The notes under the pieces: generated by a model | What the model saw: the letters and a program-made list of their open reading frames with translations, nothing else | Database searches by the model: none | What the model was told of the DNA's origin: nothing | Assembly (NCBI GenBank): GCA_021793405.1 | Contig: JAJYSV010000023.1 | Span: forward strand, 1 to 53,591 | Source of the DNA: Acidobacteriota bacterium | GTDB taxonomy: Bacteria; Acidobacteriota; Terriglobia; Terriglobales; Acidobacteriaceae | Direction of reading: 5' to 3' | DNA length: 53,591 nt | Part shown: positions 16,586-25,317 of the stretch, piece after piece | How positions within the stretch are numbered: the first letter of the stretch is position 1 | Layout of the letters: every line of letters starts with the position of its first letter | Made by a program: the position numbers and the translations under genes

Positions 16586-17366
16586 TGAAAACCTCTCCGC
16601 TGACGAAACCGGCAAACGGAGTGCAAAGGAACAAGACCGGGCCGGCAATCTCCGCCGGAATGGCGGCGCGGCCCGCTGGGATGCCCGACAGAACCTTCTC
16701 GCGTTTCTGCGGATCGCGCAGTGTAGCCGCGGACATATCCGTATCCACCCAGCCCGGCGCAACGCAGTTGACGTGAATCCCGTCGCGAATCAGCTCACTC
16801 GACAGGCTCTTGGTGAAGCTGATGATCGCGCCTTTCGACGCGGCATAGTCGGCGTGCATCGCCTCCCCGCGCTGCGCCGCCGTCGAGCTGATCAGCACGA
16901 TCCAACCCGCCGCCGCATTCTTCGTCGGCCTGCCCTGCTGCTTGAACTGCGCCACCGCAGCCTGCACCACCCCAAACATGCTGTCCAGGTTGACGTGCAT
17001 CGTCCGATGCCACTGCGCATCGGCCATCGACTCGATCGGCGCGTCATGCGGCGGCCAAATGCCGTGATTGCCCACCAGGCAGTCCAGCCTGCCGAAGGTT
17101 CGGACCGTCTCCTCGACCAGTTCCCTGCCGTGTGCCGGACTCGTCAGTTCACGATGCACAGCGACACAGCGCTCCGGACCGCCGCATTCGACCGCCAGAA
17201 GTTCCGCTTCTTTCTGCGCGGTACGGTAGTTGAACATGACTTTCGCGCCCGCCTGCGAAAACAGGCGCACTGTGGCCGCACCAATCCCACGCGAACCGCC
17301 CGTGATGAGCGCTACCTTCCCGGCGAGAGAGAGCACCACTCCCGGATGAGTTTCCTTTTCTGTCAT
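16554..17366 (-). CDS. Short-chain dehydrogenase/reductase (FabG-like)
   Basis: An NAD(P)H-dependent oxidoreductase of 270 residues. TGGSRGIG (22-29) is the cofactor loop, VGNHGIW the central NxG-type motif, S161 and Y174-x3-K178 (YAASK) the catalytic residues, and VNCVAPGWVDTDM the segment after them. The C-terminus GEVFNVNGGSVLVG matches FabG-type enzymes. ATG 17366 is chosen because the fold begins soon after it; a TTG at 17402 behind GGAGGGG is possible. It overlaps the following exported-protein gene. Substrate unknown. Confidence 0.85.
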   Translation of the reverse strand: MTEKETHPGVVLSLAGKVALITGGSRGIGAATVRLFSQAGAKVMFNYRTAQKEAELLAVECGGPERCVAVHRELTSPAHGRELVEETVRTFGRLDCLVGNHGIWPPHDAPIESMADAQWHRTMHVNLDSMFGVVQAAVAQFKQQGRPTKNAAAGWIVLISSTAAQRGEAMHADYAASKGAIISFTKSLSSELIRDGIHVNCVAPGWVDTDMSAATLRDPQKREKVLSGIPAGRAAIPAEIAGPVLFLCTPFAGFVSGEVFNVNGGSVLVG

Positions 17367-17462
17367 AGTCTTGACGCTAAAAGAAGGCAGCCGATCCTGC
17401 AACCCCTCCAGCCCGGTTCCCGACAGGAATCGTCTCCGACGGGACCGGTGCAGAAAGCCGGA

Positions 17463-18065
17463 TCAGGGTGCCGACGGCCGCGTCACCGGACACGGCGGAG
17501 AAACATAATGCACATTGCCAGCCTGCTGGCGCCTTAGCGCGGCATCGAGCGCCCGCAGCGCCGCGGCATTGCGTGGGTCCATCAGTGCCTCAGAGCACGC
17601 GACCGTGTGTGTGGCGACCGCTTTCTGAAAGAATTCGTGGCTCCAGGGCAAGTACACCAGAGCCCCATAATTGCTGGCACAATTTTGCGCATCGCATCCG
17701 CTGAAGCTGACTCCAAACTTCGTTCCCACGCGCGACATCAGGACAAAATTGTCGGTGCTGGCGGCCTGGAACGGCCGCTTGAGAAATCCGGAATCCCAGT
17801 CCACGTTCGTCACTCCGCCATCGCGCAGAAATACCACGATCCTCCAGCCATGCTTGCCGCTGGTCAGCGCCGCCGCATACGGCGAAGCGTAGGTTGGCAT
17901 CTCCAGCCGATAGAGGTTCAGTTCATGGAACGTGAGCCATTGGCCCATGCGCTCCAGGTCCGCGCCCGTGTAGCCGTTCTGGCCGCGCGCGGGCATGGCT
18001 GCGGCCAGCCACACCGCCATCAGCAACCCTGCAACAGCAAGTGAAATGAAAGAGTGTCGCCGCAT
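17463..18065 (-). CDS. Small exported protein of unknown function
   Basis: I do not recognise this family. The protein has 200 residues: a signal peptide with core ISLAVAGLLMAVWLAAAM, cleaved near PARGQ, then a single globular domain. Four cysteines in the mature part (two in SGCDAQNC, one each in TVACSEA and PPCPV) could form disulfides. ATG 18065 is chosen because AGGAGGG lies four bases upstream; an ATG at 18089 is less likely. It is followed by the SDR gene about 97 bases downstream on the same strand. Confidence 0.65.
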   Translation of the reverse strand: MRRHSFISLAVAGLLMAVWLAAAMPARGQNGYTGADLERMGQWLTFHELNLYRLEMPTYASPYAAALTSGKHGWRIVVFLRDGGVTNVDWDSGFLKRPFQAASTDNFVLMSRVGTKFGVSFSGCDAQNCASNYGALVYLPWSHEFFQKAVATHTVACSEALMDPRNAAALRALDAALRRQQAGNVHYVSPPCPVTRPSAP

Positions 18066-18125
18066 CGGCCCTCCTTGTGACGCGTCCATGTCGAATTCGA
18101 TAGCGCGATGGTTCAGAAAACCTTC

Positions 18126-19325
18126 CTATAGCCCCCGAATCGCCAGCGCAAAACGTCCCAGTTCGTCCTCCGTATTGTAGTAATGCACCGAGGCCCGAAC
18201 CATCTCCGTCAGCCCCCGCTCCTCCATATCGATGCGCGTCGAGCCCACCGAAGTCACGCGGACGTTGATCCGCTGCTCTCGCATCCGCTCAAAGATGGCG
18301 TGCGCGGCGTGTCGTTCATGCGTGAACGTCACGATGCCGCAGCGCTTCCGACGACCATCGCCCGGCAAATCCAGCACCTTAACTCCCGCAATGGCTGCCA
18401 GCTCATCGCGCAACCGCTCCGCCAGCATCGTCACGCGCTCGGCAATATTTTCCAGTCCAATCTCCATTGCATACTCCACTGCCACGCCCAGTCCCAGCCT
18501 GCACGCAAGCGAGCTTTCCCAGGTCTCAAATCGCCGCGCATCCTTGCGCACCACATACTCATCGCGCGCCGTCCACGTCGCCGAACGCATATCGAGCGGC
18601 ATCGGCTCCAGCTGCTCCGCCAGCGACCGCCTCACGTACAGAAATGCAGTTCCGCGCGGCGCGCGCAGATATTTTCTGCCGGTCGCGGAAAGCATGTCGC
18701 AGCCAAGTTCCTCCACATCGAGCGGCATCTGCCCGGCAGACTGGCAGGCATCCAGCAGAAACAGCACGCGGTTCGCGCGCGCGACGCGACCCACCGCCGC
18801 CGCCGGTTGTATCAGACCGCCGTTGCTGGGCACATGCGTCAGTGCGATCAGTTTCACCCGCTGGCCATGCTGGTCGAGGACCCGTTCCAGCGCGGTCAAA
18901 GAAATTTCCCCGTTCTCCTCGCTCGGCACAACAACGATCTCGACGCCGCGTTTGCGCGCCACCTGTAGAAACGCCAGATAATTGCTGACGTACTCATTCG
19001 CAGCCGCCAGAATTTTGTCGCCGGTCTCAAACCCTTCGGCCAGCGCGTAGAAGGCCGCATCCCAGGCCCGCGTGGCGCTTTCGACCAGCGCAATCTCCTC
19101 GGCGGCACAGCCCAGCATCCCGGCAATGGATCGATAGACGCGCTCGGACTCCTCCGCCATGCGGTCCGCTGCCTCATAGCCGCCCATCGCCGCTTCCAGA
19201 TCGAGATGCGCCTTCACCCGCTCCACCACGGCCCTCGGCGGCAGGCTGGCGCCCGCATTGTTCAAGTGCAGCACCTTCTCGCACCCCGGCGTATCCGCTC
19301 GAACCCGTGCAACATCGATGGCCAC
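18126..19325 (-). CDS. Class V aminotransferase / cysteine desulfurase-like PLP enzyme
   Basis: A fold-type I PLP enzyme of 399 residues. [10 protein letters not shown] carries D192, which pairs with the pyridine nitrogen, and [13 protein letters not shown] carries K218 for the internal aldimine. The N-terminal [10 protein letters not shown] is typical of the branch containing isopenicillin-N-epimerase-like and SufS/Csd-like proteins. No scaffold protein gene is near, so a role in Fe-S assembly cannot be claimed. The frame extends to 19583, but that part overlaps tyrS on the other strand. GTG 19325, with GAAGGGG five bases upstream, is preferred. Divergent from tyrS by 52 bases. Confidence 0.8.
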   Translation of the reverse strand: MAIDVARVRADTPGCEKVLHLNNAGASLPPRAVVERVKAHLDLEAAMGGYEAADRMAEESERVYRSIAGMLGCAAEEIALVESATRAWDAAFYALAEGFETGDKILAAANEYVSNYLAFLQVARKRGVEIVVVPSEENGEISLTALERVLDQHGQRVKLIALTHVPSNGGLIQPAAAVGRVARANRVLFLLDACQSAGQMPLDVEELGCDMLSATGRKYLRAPRGTAFLYVRRSLAEQLEPMPLDMRSATWTARDEYVVRKDARRFETWESSLACRLGLGVAVEYAMEIGLENIAERVTMLAERLRDELAAIAGVKVLDLPGDGRRKRCGIVTFTHERHAAHAIFERMREQRINVRVTSVGSTRIDMEERGLTEMVRASVHYYNTEDELGRFALAIRGL

Positions 19326-19361
19326 AATCACCCCTTCGCGGGGAAAACCCCACGCACCTTT

Positions 19362-19367
19362 TATACT
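19362..19367 (+). promoter_or_regulatory. -10 box of tyrS
   Basis: TATACT lies 10 bases before the tyrS ATG. The transcript would start within a few bases of the start codon, and there is no ribosome-binding site between, so the mRNA may be nearly leaderless. No strong -35 box is visible. Confidence 0.45.
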
Positions 19368-19377
19368 GGGTTTCATC

Positions 19378-20637
19378 ATGTCAGATTTCGCTCCCCATGT
19401 ATTTGCGCCTGTAGAAGAGCAGCTGGAATATTTGCAGAAAGGCACGGCGGAAATCATTCCGCTGACCGAGCTGCGCACGCGCCTGGAACAGTCCCGCGCC
19501 ACCGGCCGTCCACTGCGCATCAAGGCCGGCTTCGATCCCACTGCGCCCGATCTGCATCTCGGCCACACCGTGCTGATCCGCAAATTGAAGCACTTTCAGG
19601 ACCTCGGCCACACCGTCATTTTTCTTATCGGAGACTTCACCAGCCTGATTGGCGACCCCACCGGGCGCTCCGTTACCCGCAAGCCGCTGACCCGCGAAGA
19701 AATCGACCAGAACTCCAAAACCTACACGGAGCAGGTCTTTAAGATTCTTGATCGAGAGAAGACAGAAGTTCGCTTCAATTCCGAATGGCTGGACAAGCTC
19801 GGCTTTGAGGGCGTGATTCGCCTGGCGGCCAAATTCACCGTCTCGCAGATGCTGGAACGCGACGAATTCCACAAGCGTTTTCAGGCCGAGCAGCCCATCT
19901 CTCTGCATGAAATGTTGTATCCGCTGGCGCAAGGATACGATTCCGTCATGCTGGAAGCAGACGTGGAGCTGGGCGGCACAGATCAGAAATTCAACCTTCT
20001 TGTCGGCCGCGAACTGCAACGCCAGATGGGCAAACCTGCGCAGATCGTCCTGATGATGCCGATCATCGAGGGTCTCGACGGCGTGCAGAAGATGTCGAAG
20101 TCACTCAACAACGCCATCGGCATCCACGAGCCGCCGCAGGAAATGTATGGCAAGCTGATGTCCATTTCCGATGAATTGATGTGGCGCTACTGGATGCTGC
20201 TGACAGACCTGCGCCCCTACGAAATCGAACAGATGCGACAAGATGTCGAGCGTGGCGCGCTCCACCCGATGCAAGCCAAGAAGCGCCTGGCGGGCACCAT
20301 TACCGCGGACTTCCACGGCGAAGCCGCCGCCCAGCAGGCTGACGAGGATTGGGCAAAACAGTTTCAGCGCAAGGAAATGCCTTCCAATGCAGAAGAAGTA
20401 CATGCCAACAGAGAATCGCTAGGCTGGAACCCAGAGGCGCAGACCATCCGCGTCGATAAGCTGCTGGTTCATTGCAACCTTGCGGAGTCGGCAACCGACG
20501 CCAACCGCAAGCTGAAAAGCAACGCAACCTACGTCAACGATGCGCTGCAAACTGCTCCCTGGCTCCGCCTGGAAAGCTTACCGGCGCGCGTAACCCTCCG
20601 CGTCGGCAAGCGCGCCAAGATTGCCGTGATCGAATAA
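19378..20637 (+). CDS. tyrS: Tyrosyl-tRNA synthetase, KMSKS-type
   Basis: Charges tRNA-Tyr with tyrosine. The 419-residue protein has the class I signature HLGH at 60-63 and KMSKS at 238-242. An S4 RNA-binding domain lies at the C-terminus (about 355-419, [15 protein letters not shown]). KMSKS in place of the KFGKT of E. coli TyrS puts it in the TyrZ-like branch. ATG 19378 starts the conserved protein; an upstream in-frame extension to 19258 overlaps the aminotransferase gene and the promoter. Confidence 0.95.
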   Translation: MSDFAPHVFAPVEEQLEYLQKGTAEIIPLTELRTRLEQSRATGRPLRIKAGFDPTAPDLHLGHTVLIRKLKHFQDLGHTVIFLIGDFTSLIGDPTGRSVTRKPLTREEIDQNSKTYTEQVFKILDREKTEVRFNSEWLDKLGFEGVIRLAAKFTVSQMLERDEFHKRFQAEQPISLHEMLYPLAQGYDSVMLEADVELGGTDQKFNLLVGRELQRQMGKPAQIVLMMPIIEGLDGVQKMSKSLNNAIGIHEPPQEMYGKLMSISDELMWRYWMLLTDLRPYEIEQMRQDVERGALHPMQAKKRLAGTITADFHGEAAAQQADEDWAKQFQRKEMPSNAEEVHANRESLGWNPEAQTIRVDKLLVHCNLAESATDANRKLKSNATYVNDALQTAPWLRLESLPARVTLRVGKRAKIAVIE

Positions 20638-20642
20638 ACCAC

Positions 20643-20717
20643 GAGTCATTCTGAGCGCAGCGAAGAATCCAGAAGGTGATCACGTTGCTCACCATGCGCA
20701 TGTCCTCTGGATTCTCC
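20643..20717. repeat. Interspersed repeat with GAATCC core
   Basis: GTCATTCTGAGCGCAGCG followed by AAGAATCCAGA, with a partial inverted copy CTCTGGATTCTCC at 20705-20717. A fuller inverted pair of the same sequence family occurs at 51095-51208. These elements recur in intergenic DNA of many bacteria. It lies just after tyrS. Confidence 0.7.
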
Positions 20718-20822
20718 ACCGCGGATGCTCGCGATGGAAGCGAACTTCGATCAAATGATTGGATCGTTTGAGACTCTCTGAAAGCACTTGTGCATCCGTT
20801 CAGCGCAAACTATTCTCGGCCC

Positions 20823-21503
20823 ATGGCCTTCCCCAAGTCGCTCGGCGTTGGCGCCACACTTCTATTGCTCTGTCTTCCTGTCGCTGCCAAGGTTCATTCC
20901 GTCGCACTGGGTGCGTGGCGCAAGGCTCCCTACACGCCACCATCGACAGTCTCCAGCACAACTGCCGTGGAACCGGATAGCCTACGGGTGCGCCCGCTCG
21001 TCATCGACGGCCAGGTGCGCGACTGGACCACCGGCGACATCCACGAGATCACGGACCGCACGTTCGTCGCCCGCCGCGCCGTCAAGCTGAACGACGACTT
21101 GCCCGGCGAAACTGGCGCGCACTGGTTGTGGGAGCTAGGACCATGGCTGCTGGTCGATCGCAGCTCGGCGCACATCTCGGTGCTGCGTCTGCCGGACTTC
21201 GATCCCGCCGTGTCGGAGGTGGTCTGGTTCCGCGACTATGCCGCGTATTGCGGTGTCAATGCAACCGGCAAACATCTCTACGCGGTCGTCTCGCAATTAG
21301 GTGTGCGGCGGCCGCTGATTGCCAAGCCCCTGACGCAATGGACCGTGGACGATCACCCCACGCCCGCCTGTGCTCCGGCCACATGGCACCGCCAGCCGCT
21401 CCAGGTTGTCTTCCATCCCACCAACAGCGCGGCCGTCAGTTACCACATCTTCGGCCTGGCATCCGCGTTGGTCGAAGATGGAGAATCTCCGGACGAGGAA
21501 TAA
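20823..21503 (+). CDS. Exported protein of unknown function
   Basis: I do not recognise this family. From ATG 20823 the protein has 226 residues with a signal peptide (core VGATLLLLCLPVAA) and a mature part with several Trp-rich beta-strand-like segments (HWLWELGPWLLVDRSS, VSEVVWFRDYAAY). It might form a partial propeller or WD-like fold, but this is weak. A GTG at 20790 would lengthen it by 11 residues. No ribosome-binding site is evident. It is flanked by repeats on both sides. Confidence 0.55.
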   Translation: MAFPKSLGVGATLLLLCLPVAAKVHSVALGAWRKAPYTPPSTVSSTTAVEPDSLRVRPLVIDGQVRDWTTGDIHEITDRTFVARRAVKLNDDLPGETGAHWLWELGPWLLVDRSSAHISVLRLPDFDPAVSEVVWFRDYAAYCGVNATGKHLYAVVSQLGVRRPLIAKPLTQWTVDDHPTPACAPATWHRQPLQVVFHPTNSAAVSYHIFGLASALVEDGESPDEE

Positions 21504-21541
21504 TGCTTAGGGAAACTCTGATCAAGCCTGTTTTGTATCAG

Positions 21542-21600
21542 GGCACGGCTTCAGCCGTGCCGTAAATGGCTGAAAATCTGCAGGGCTTTAGCCCCTGAGG
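21542..21600. repeat. Palindromic intergenic repeat (two hairpins)
   Basis: GGCACGGC (21542-21549) and GCCGTGCC (21554-21561) form a perfect 8-bp stem around TTCA. A second hairpin, CAGGGC with GCCCCTG around TTTA, follows at 21581-21597. The sequence resembles a repeat family common in intergenic DNA of acidobacteria and other phyla. It lies between two convergent genes and may also end transcription. Confidence 0.6.
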
Positions 21601-21630
21601 GACTTTCTATCGACTGAATCAGGACTTCCT

Positions 21631-22647
21631 TTAACGCCCCAGGTTTTCGTTTTGCATCGCGCCTAACTGTACTGGCTGCGTATTCATCTCAAAGATGATC
21701 CGATCATGCGGTACATCGAAGATCACGGCTTTGAAACTTTGCAGAACGCCGTTCCCCATGGAACCAGCCACTTCACATTTGGGGTGAATCGGCTCGGCCG
21801 GCTCAAAATAATCCACCGGCAGATTGTAGGTCTCTACACGTCCAATCCCCAGGGAATCGATCGCTCCCTGCGTGTTGGAAAAATCGCCATTCACACCGTA
21901 TCCGAGCCCCAATCGCGCCTGCAATATGCTCTGCTCCAGATGCAACCGATGCACGCAATGGCGATATACCGACAAGGTGGCATTGCTGCCCGTGTCGACT
22001 TCCATCTGTGCCGGGTGGCTGTCATATTCCGAGCCGCTCAGTATCACAGGAATCACAATCGAACTGCTTCTCCCGCTGATCCGGACGCTTTCTCCTGACC
22101 CATGGTAGGCGTAACGGTCGGCAGGAAACAAAGTTAACAATTTCTTTTGAAAATCCACCCTGGCCGTGAAGCGCTTGAGGAACGGAGAACCCAGCATCCC
22201 GTCTGTTGCATGACCAAAGCGCCGTTCGAATGGGGTTAAATCCATCACAGTCATGTCATCCGCAATGTCCGTGGAGTCAATTCTGGCGCGGACCGTCTTT
22301 ACCCCGCCTACAGAAATGCGTCCCGCTGCAAAGCCTACATTGCTTTCCCGCGCAATTTTTTCCGGATGCATGCCCAGCTGCCGCGCGGTGCGCAGATTCA
22401 GGATATTTTTATTCGCCCCGCTGTCCAGCATAAACAGCAGTCCCGGCGTGCCGTCCACGCTGACCCTGATATAAATGTGTCGTTTGAAATATTCAAAGGG
22501 CACGGTAATGTCGGTTGCAGTCCCTCTGGAGGAGACAGATTGTGCGGGCGCGATTGGCAATTTCTGGGCGCTCTCCGCGGAAGGACTTTGCTGAATCGGC
22601 TGACCTGGAATGGCTGCCGCAAGCAGAACGATGATTGTTGCGAGCAT
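21631..22647 (-). CDS. Exported two-lobed retropepsin-like aspartic protease (copy A)
   Basis: A predicted secreted peptidase of 338 residues. After a signal peptide (MLATIIVLLAAAIPGQ), the first lobe has FMLDSGANKNIL and the second MEVDTGSNATLSV; the two DS/TG motifs each give one catalytic Asp, as in clan AA proteases. Each is followed by a hydrophobic-Gly strand (DGMLGSPFL after the first). GGAGGTAAGCCC precedes the ATG. The gene lies directly downstream of a related gene (22771-23763) on the same strand. Whether it is active, and its substrate, are unknown. Confidence 0.75.
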   Translation of the reverse strand: MLATIIVLLAAAIPGQPIQQSPSAESAQKLPIAPAQSVSSRGTATDITVPFEYFKRHIYIRVSVDGTPGLLFMLDSGANKNILNLRTARQLGMHPEKIARESNVGFAAGRISVGGVKTVRARIDSTDIADDMTVMDLTPFERRFGHATDGMLGSPFLKRFTARVDFQKKLLTLFPADRYAYHGSGESVRISGRSSSIVIPVILSGSEYDSHPAQMEVDTGSNATLSVYRHCVHRLHLEQSILQARLGLGYGVNGDFSNTQGAIDSLGIGRVETYNLPVDYFEPAEPIHPKCEVAGSMGNGVLQSFKAVIFDVPHDRIIFEMNTQPVQLGAMQNENLGR

Positions 22648-22770
22648 GGGCTTACCTCCACATGCGGATTACTATATTGCAAATGCGATCGAGCCGAGGC
22701 ATTGGAGCAATACTGCAAAATAACGTCCGGTCGATGCCAGCCGACAAGGTACCCGTCCGTCAATATCTCG

Positions 22771-23763
22771 TTATCTCGTTCGATCCTCATTGACGTGGGG
22801 GACCGCAGACTGGTTGGCCGATATCTGGTCCGCCGGCTTCAATTCGAACATGACGTGGCCGCGCGGCACGTCGAAGACGACTTTCTGGAATCGGTCCAGA
22901 AGCGCCGTACCAATCAATCCGTCAAAGCCTTTTTGCGTCATGGCCGAATCGATTTTCAACTGGAAAATCGACAGATTGCTGGCTTCCGTGCGTCCCATCG
23001 ACAACGAGTAAAGCACCCCAAGCTGCATCGTGAAGTATCCGCCTAAACCGTATGACACATGGGGCGGCTGGGTCGGAAAAATTCCCTCCAGGCGAGCGCC
23101 ATGCACATAGTGCGAGTAGAGCAAAAGCGTGACGTCGCTGCCGGTATCAATCTCCAGCTTTGCCTGATGCTGCTTGTGGCCAGCTAAGCCCAGCATGACA
23201 TGAATGCAGGTCGATTTGGATTTGGAAGAAATCGAAAGTGTGTCTCCCGGACCCCGATAGGCGTACCTCTTCGAAGGCAGCAACGTCAGCACGTGTTTGT
23301 CAAAATCCAGCACGACGACGAAATTCCGGAGGAATGGAAATCCCAAGATGCCGTCGATATGATGGCCAAAGTGGTGCTCTAACGCCTCTAAATCGACAAT
23401 AGCCATTAGATTCGCCACCTGGATACCTCCGATACTCGCATCGATATCCTTTGCCGCCGCTATCTTGACCTTTCCGGAACCCAGGCCGAGCCCCTTTTTC
23501 TGCTGGATGCTAACGGGCTTTAATCCCAGTGCTTCGGATGTGCGCATGCTCAGGATGTTGCAGTTCGTGCCGCTATCGAGCATGAAAACCATCCCTGTCT
23601 TGCCGTTCAGGGTAAGGTCGATAAAAATGTGCCGGTTGAAATACTCGAACGGAACAGCTACCGGTGCAAAGTGCTCTGCGGGAATCAGCGGGGAGACACG
23701 CTGACCGGGGGCTGCTTGTGGAAACAGCGTCGTCGAAAGCGCCAGAAGAAGACTGCCGAGCAT
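22771..23763 (-). CDS. Exported two-lobed retropepsin-like aspartic protease (copy B)
   Basis: A paralogue of the next gene, 330 residues. It has a signal peptide, VPFEYFNRHIFIDLTLNG (close to VPFEYFKRHIYIRVSVDG in copy A), then FMLDSGTNCNIL in lobe one, IDGILGFPFL, and LEIDTGSDVTLLLYSHYVHG in lobe two. A further FDGLIGTALLDRFQ precedes the end. Copy A has the matching order throughout, so the pair arose by tandem duplication. GGAGGAAGCGGCC precedes the ATG. The two genes are 123 bases apart and may form an operon. Confidence 0.77.
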   Translation of the reverse strand: MLGSLLLALSTTLFPQAAPGQRVSPLIPAEHFAPVAVPFEYFNRHIFIDLTLNGKTGMVFMLDSGTNCNILSMRTSEALGLKPVSIQQKKGLGLGSGKVKIAAAKDIDASIGGIQVANLMAIVDLEALEHHFGHHIDGILGFPFLRNFVVVLDFDKHVLTLLPSKRYAYRGPGDTLSISSKSKSTCIHVMLGLAGHKQHQAKLEIDTGSDVTLLLYSHYVHGARLEGIFPTQPPHVSYGLGGYFTMQLGVLYSLSMGRTEASNLSIFQLKIDSAMTQKGFDGLIGTALLDRFQKVVFDVPRGHVMFELKPADQISANQSAVPHVNEDRTR

Positions 23764-23834
23764 GGCCGCTTCCTCCTATGTGACAGCCATCATATGCCGA
23801 TACAGGAAAACGTGCTTTTCGATGTTGTTCTACG

Positions 23835-23869
23835 CAAAACTCGCATACTGTACCTGTATGCGAGTTTTG
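23835..23869 (+). promoter_or_regulatory. Perfect 14-bp inverted repeat over the start of the FmdE-like gene
   Basis: Arms 23835-23848 (CAAAACTCGCATAC) and 23856-23869 (GTATGCGAGTTTTG) match perfectly around a 7-base spacer. The right arm includes the ATG at 23858. It could be an operator for a dimeric regulator or an mRNA hairpin hiding the start codon. A possible -10 (CATACT, 23844-23849) lies within it. Confidence 0.7.
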
Positions 23870-24463
23870 GAGGATCTACTAAAGGAAGCGGAAATCGCCC
23901 ACGGACACCTTTGCGCCGGGCAGGTGCTGGGCGTCCGAATGGCCATACTGGGATGCGCCCGCCTAGGCATCGAAGACCCGCGGGGTAAAGACCGCAAACG
24001 ATTGGTAACATTCGTGGAAATCGATCGCTGTGCCACCGATGCCATTGGGGTCGTTACCGGCTGCCGCCTGGGCAAACGCGCCTTGAAGTTTCGCGACTGG
24101 GGGAAAATGGCCGCGACCTTTGTCGACCTCGAAGGTGGCCGCGCCGTGCGCATCTCTGCGCGGGAATCGTCAAAGGAAGCCGCCCGCCAACTGCACCCGG
24201 AGCTAGGGAACAAGAACCAGCAGCAGATGCTTGCCTATCGTGAGCTGCCGGAAGAAGTTCTGTTTGCCGAGGAGTGGGTGCATGTCCAGCTCGATCCACG
24301 GGAATTTCCGGGCTATAAAGGCGAGCGCGCCATTTGCGCCATCTGCGGAGAAGGCATCAATTTTGGTCGGTACGTGATCCACGACGAGAAGCAGGTATGC
24401 CAGGGCTGCGCCGCGCCGGAGCAACGCTACTATCAGCCGATCGAGAACAAACAGTCGGGATAG
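23858..24463 (+). CDS. FmdE-like protein with C-terminal zinc finger
   Basis: A 201-residue protein. The N-terminal part (HGHLCAGQVLGVRMAILG, then DRCATDAIGVVTGCRLGKR) resembles the FmdE domain, first named from formylmethanofuran dehydrogenase operons and found in many bacteria without methanogenesis. The C-terminal CAICGEG...CQGCA forms a C4 zinc finger. Function in bacteria is not established; a link with molybdenum has been suggested for the family. ATG 23858 gives the cleanest family start but lies in a hairpin; ATG 23822 (12 codons upstream) is the alternative. Divergent from the protease pair. Confidence 0.7.
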   Translation: MRVLEDLLKEAEIAHGHLCAGQVLGVRMAILGCARLGIEDPRGKDRKRLVTFVEIDRCATDAIGVVTGCRLGKRALKFRDWGKMAATFVDLEGGRAVRISARESSKEAARQLHPELGNKNQQQMLAYRELPEEVLFAEEWVHVQLDPREFPGYKGERAICAICGEGINFGRYVIHDEKQVCQGCAAPEQRYYQPIENKQSG

Positions 24464-24543
24464 CAAGGGTTTTGGTCGCTGAGGCTGCATTCGGCTGCGA
24501 CAATTTCTTCGATCCGGCACCCGAAAAAAAGCCACAGAGCAAT

Positions 24544-24591
24544 TGGTTGCCTTAGCAACCAATTATGCGTAATTCGTTGCTAAGGCAACCA
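24544..24591. repeat. 48-bp nested palindrome
   Basis: The arms 24544-24559 and 24576-24591 pair over 16 bp. Inside, after one C-C mismatch, AATTA (24561-24565) pairs with TAATT (24570-24574) around TGCG. The left arm is itself part of a palindrome (24541-24564, AATTGGTTGC then CTTA then GCAACCAATT). Two alternative folds are therefore possible. Confidence 0.75.
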
Positions 24592-24660
24592 TATTTTCGA
24601 CCCGGATTTCAGCCCTGGTTTCGAGTCCGCAACAACTCCTCCGGAGGCTATCCTTCAGGC

Positions 24661-24696
24661 GCAAAAATGCCCGGCGGATTTGCCGGGCATTTTTGC
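24661..24696. terminator. Bidirectional rho-independent terminator
   Basis: GCAAAAATGCCCGGC (24661-24675) pairs perfectly with 24682-24696 around GGATTT. A-run and T-run flanks make it work on both strands, serving the convergent FmdE-like and histone-like genes. Confidence 0.9.
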
Positions 24697-24711
24697 TTGC
24701 CTTGCGTTGCC

Positions 24712-25317
24712 TTACTTCTTTTTTGCCGCTTTCTTTGCGGCTTTCTTCGCGGGTGCTTTCTTTGCCACAGCCTTCTTGGCTGGAGCCTTCTTTACTGCCT
24801 TTTTCGTTGCCTTTTTAACTGCCAATTGATTCTCCCTTGATGATTTTGAACTGCTGTGCTTCTTGGCCGCTTTCTTTGCGGACTTCTTTACGGCCGGTTT
24901 GGCCGAAACTTTTTTCGCTGCCTTCTTCGCAGCTTTCTTTGCCGGAGCTCTTTTCGTCGCCTTCTTGGCCGCAGACTTCTTCACAGCCGCTTTCTTCGCT
25001 GGTTTCTTGACGCTGGCCTTCTTGGCCGCGGGCTTGGCTGCCGCGCTCTTGCCGGCCAACTTCTTCGCAGGCGCTTTCTTCTTTGCCGGTTTTGCCGCCG
25101 GAGGGGCGACAGGCCGCGGGAGTTCGGCAATATCTCTCGACAGAACGATGATCGGTTCGTCTTCCAAATCAAGACGGTCTTCATCGTCGTCCGAGGTGAT
25201 GGAAATCGTTACTTCTTCTTCCTCTTCAAAGCCGTCATTGGCATCCTCGCCAAGTTCAGCCGCCTCGGCCTCATACTCATTGTCGTCGGACATTCGCTTC
25301 AATTGATCGTCGATCAT
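24712..25317 (-). CDS. Histone-H1-like Lys/Ala-rich protein with acidic N-terminus
   Basis: A 201-residue protein of two very different halves. Residues 1-65 are strongly acidic (FEEEEEVTIS, TSDDDEDRLDLEDE). Residues about 75-201 are repeats of KKAAKK/PAKK type, as in eukaryotic histone H1, chlamydial Hc1/Hc2 and the Pseudomonas AlgP tail. Such tails bind DNA without sequence preference and can compact it. A Ser-rich break (HSSSKSS) interrupts the repeats. GGGAGGCGAGG precedes the ATG. The acidic head may limit or tune DNA binding or contact another protein. Confidence 0.75.
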   Translation of the reverse strand: MIDDQLKRMSDDNEYEAEAAELGEDANDGFEEEEEVTISITSDDDEDRLDLEDEPIIVLSRDIAELPRPVAPPAAKPAKKKAPAKKLAGKSAAAKPAAKKASVKKPAKKAAVKKSAAKKATKRAPAKKAAKKAAKKVSAKPAVKKSAKKAAKKHSSSKSSRENQLAVKKATKKAVKKAPAKKAVAKKAPAKKAAKKAAKKK

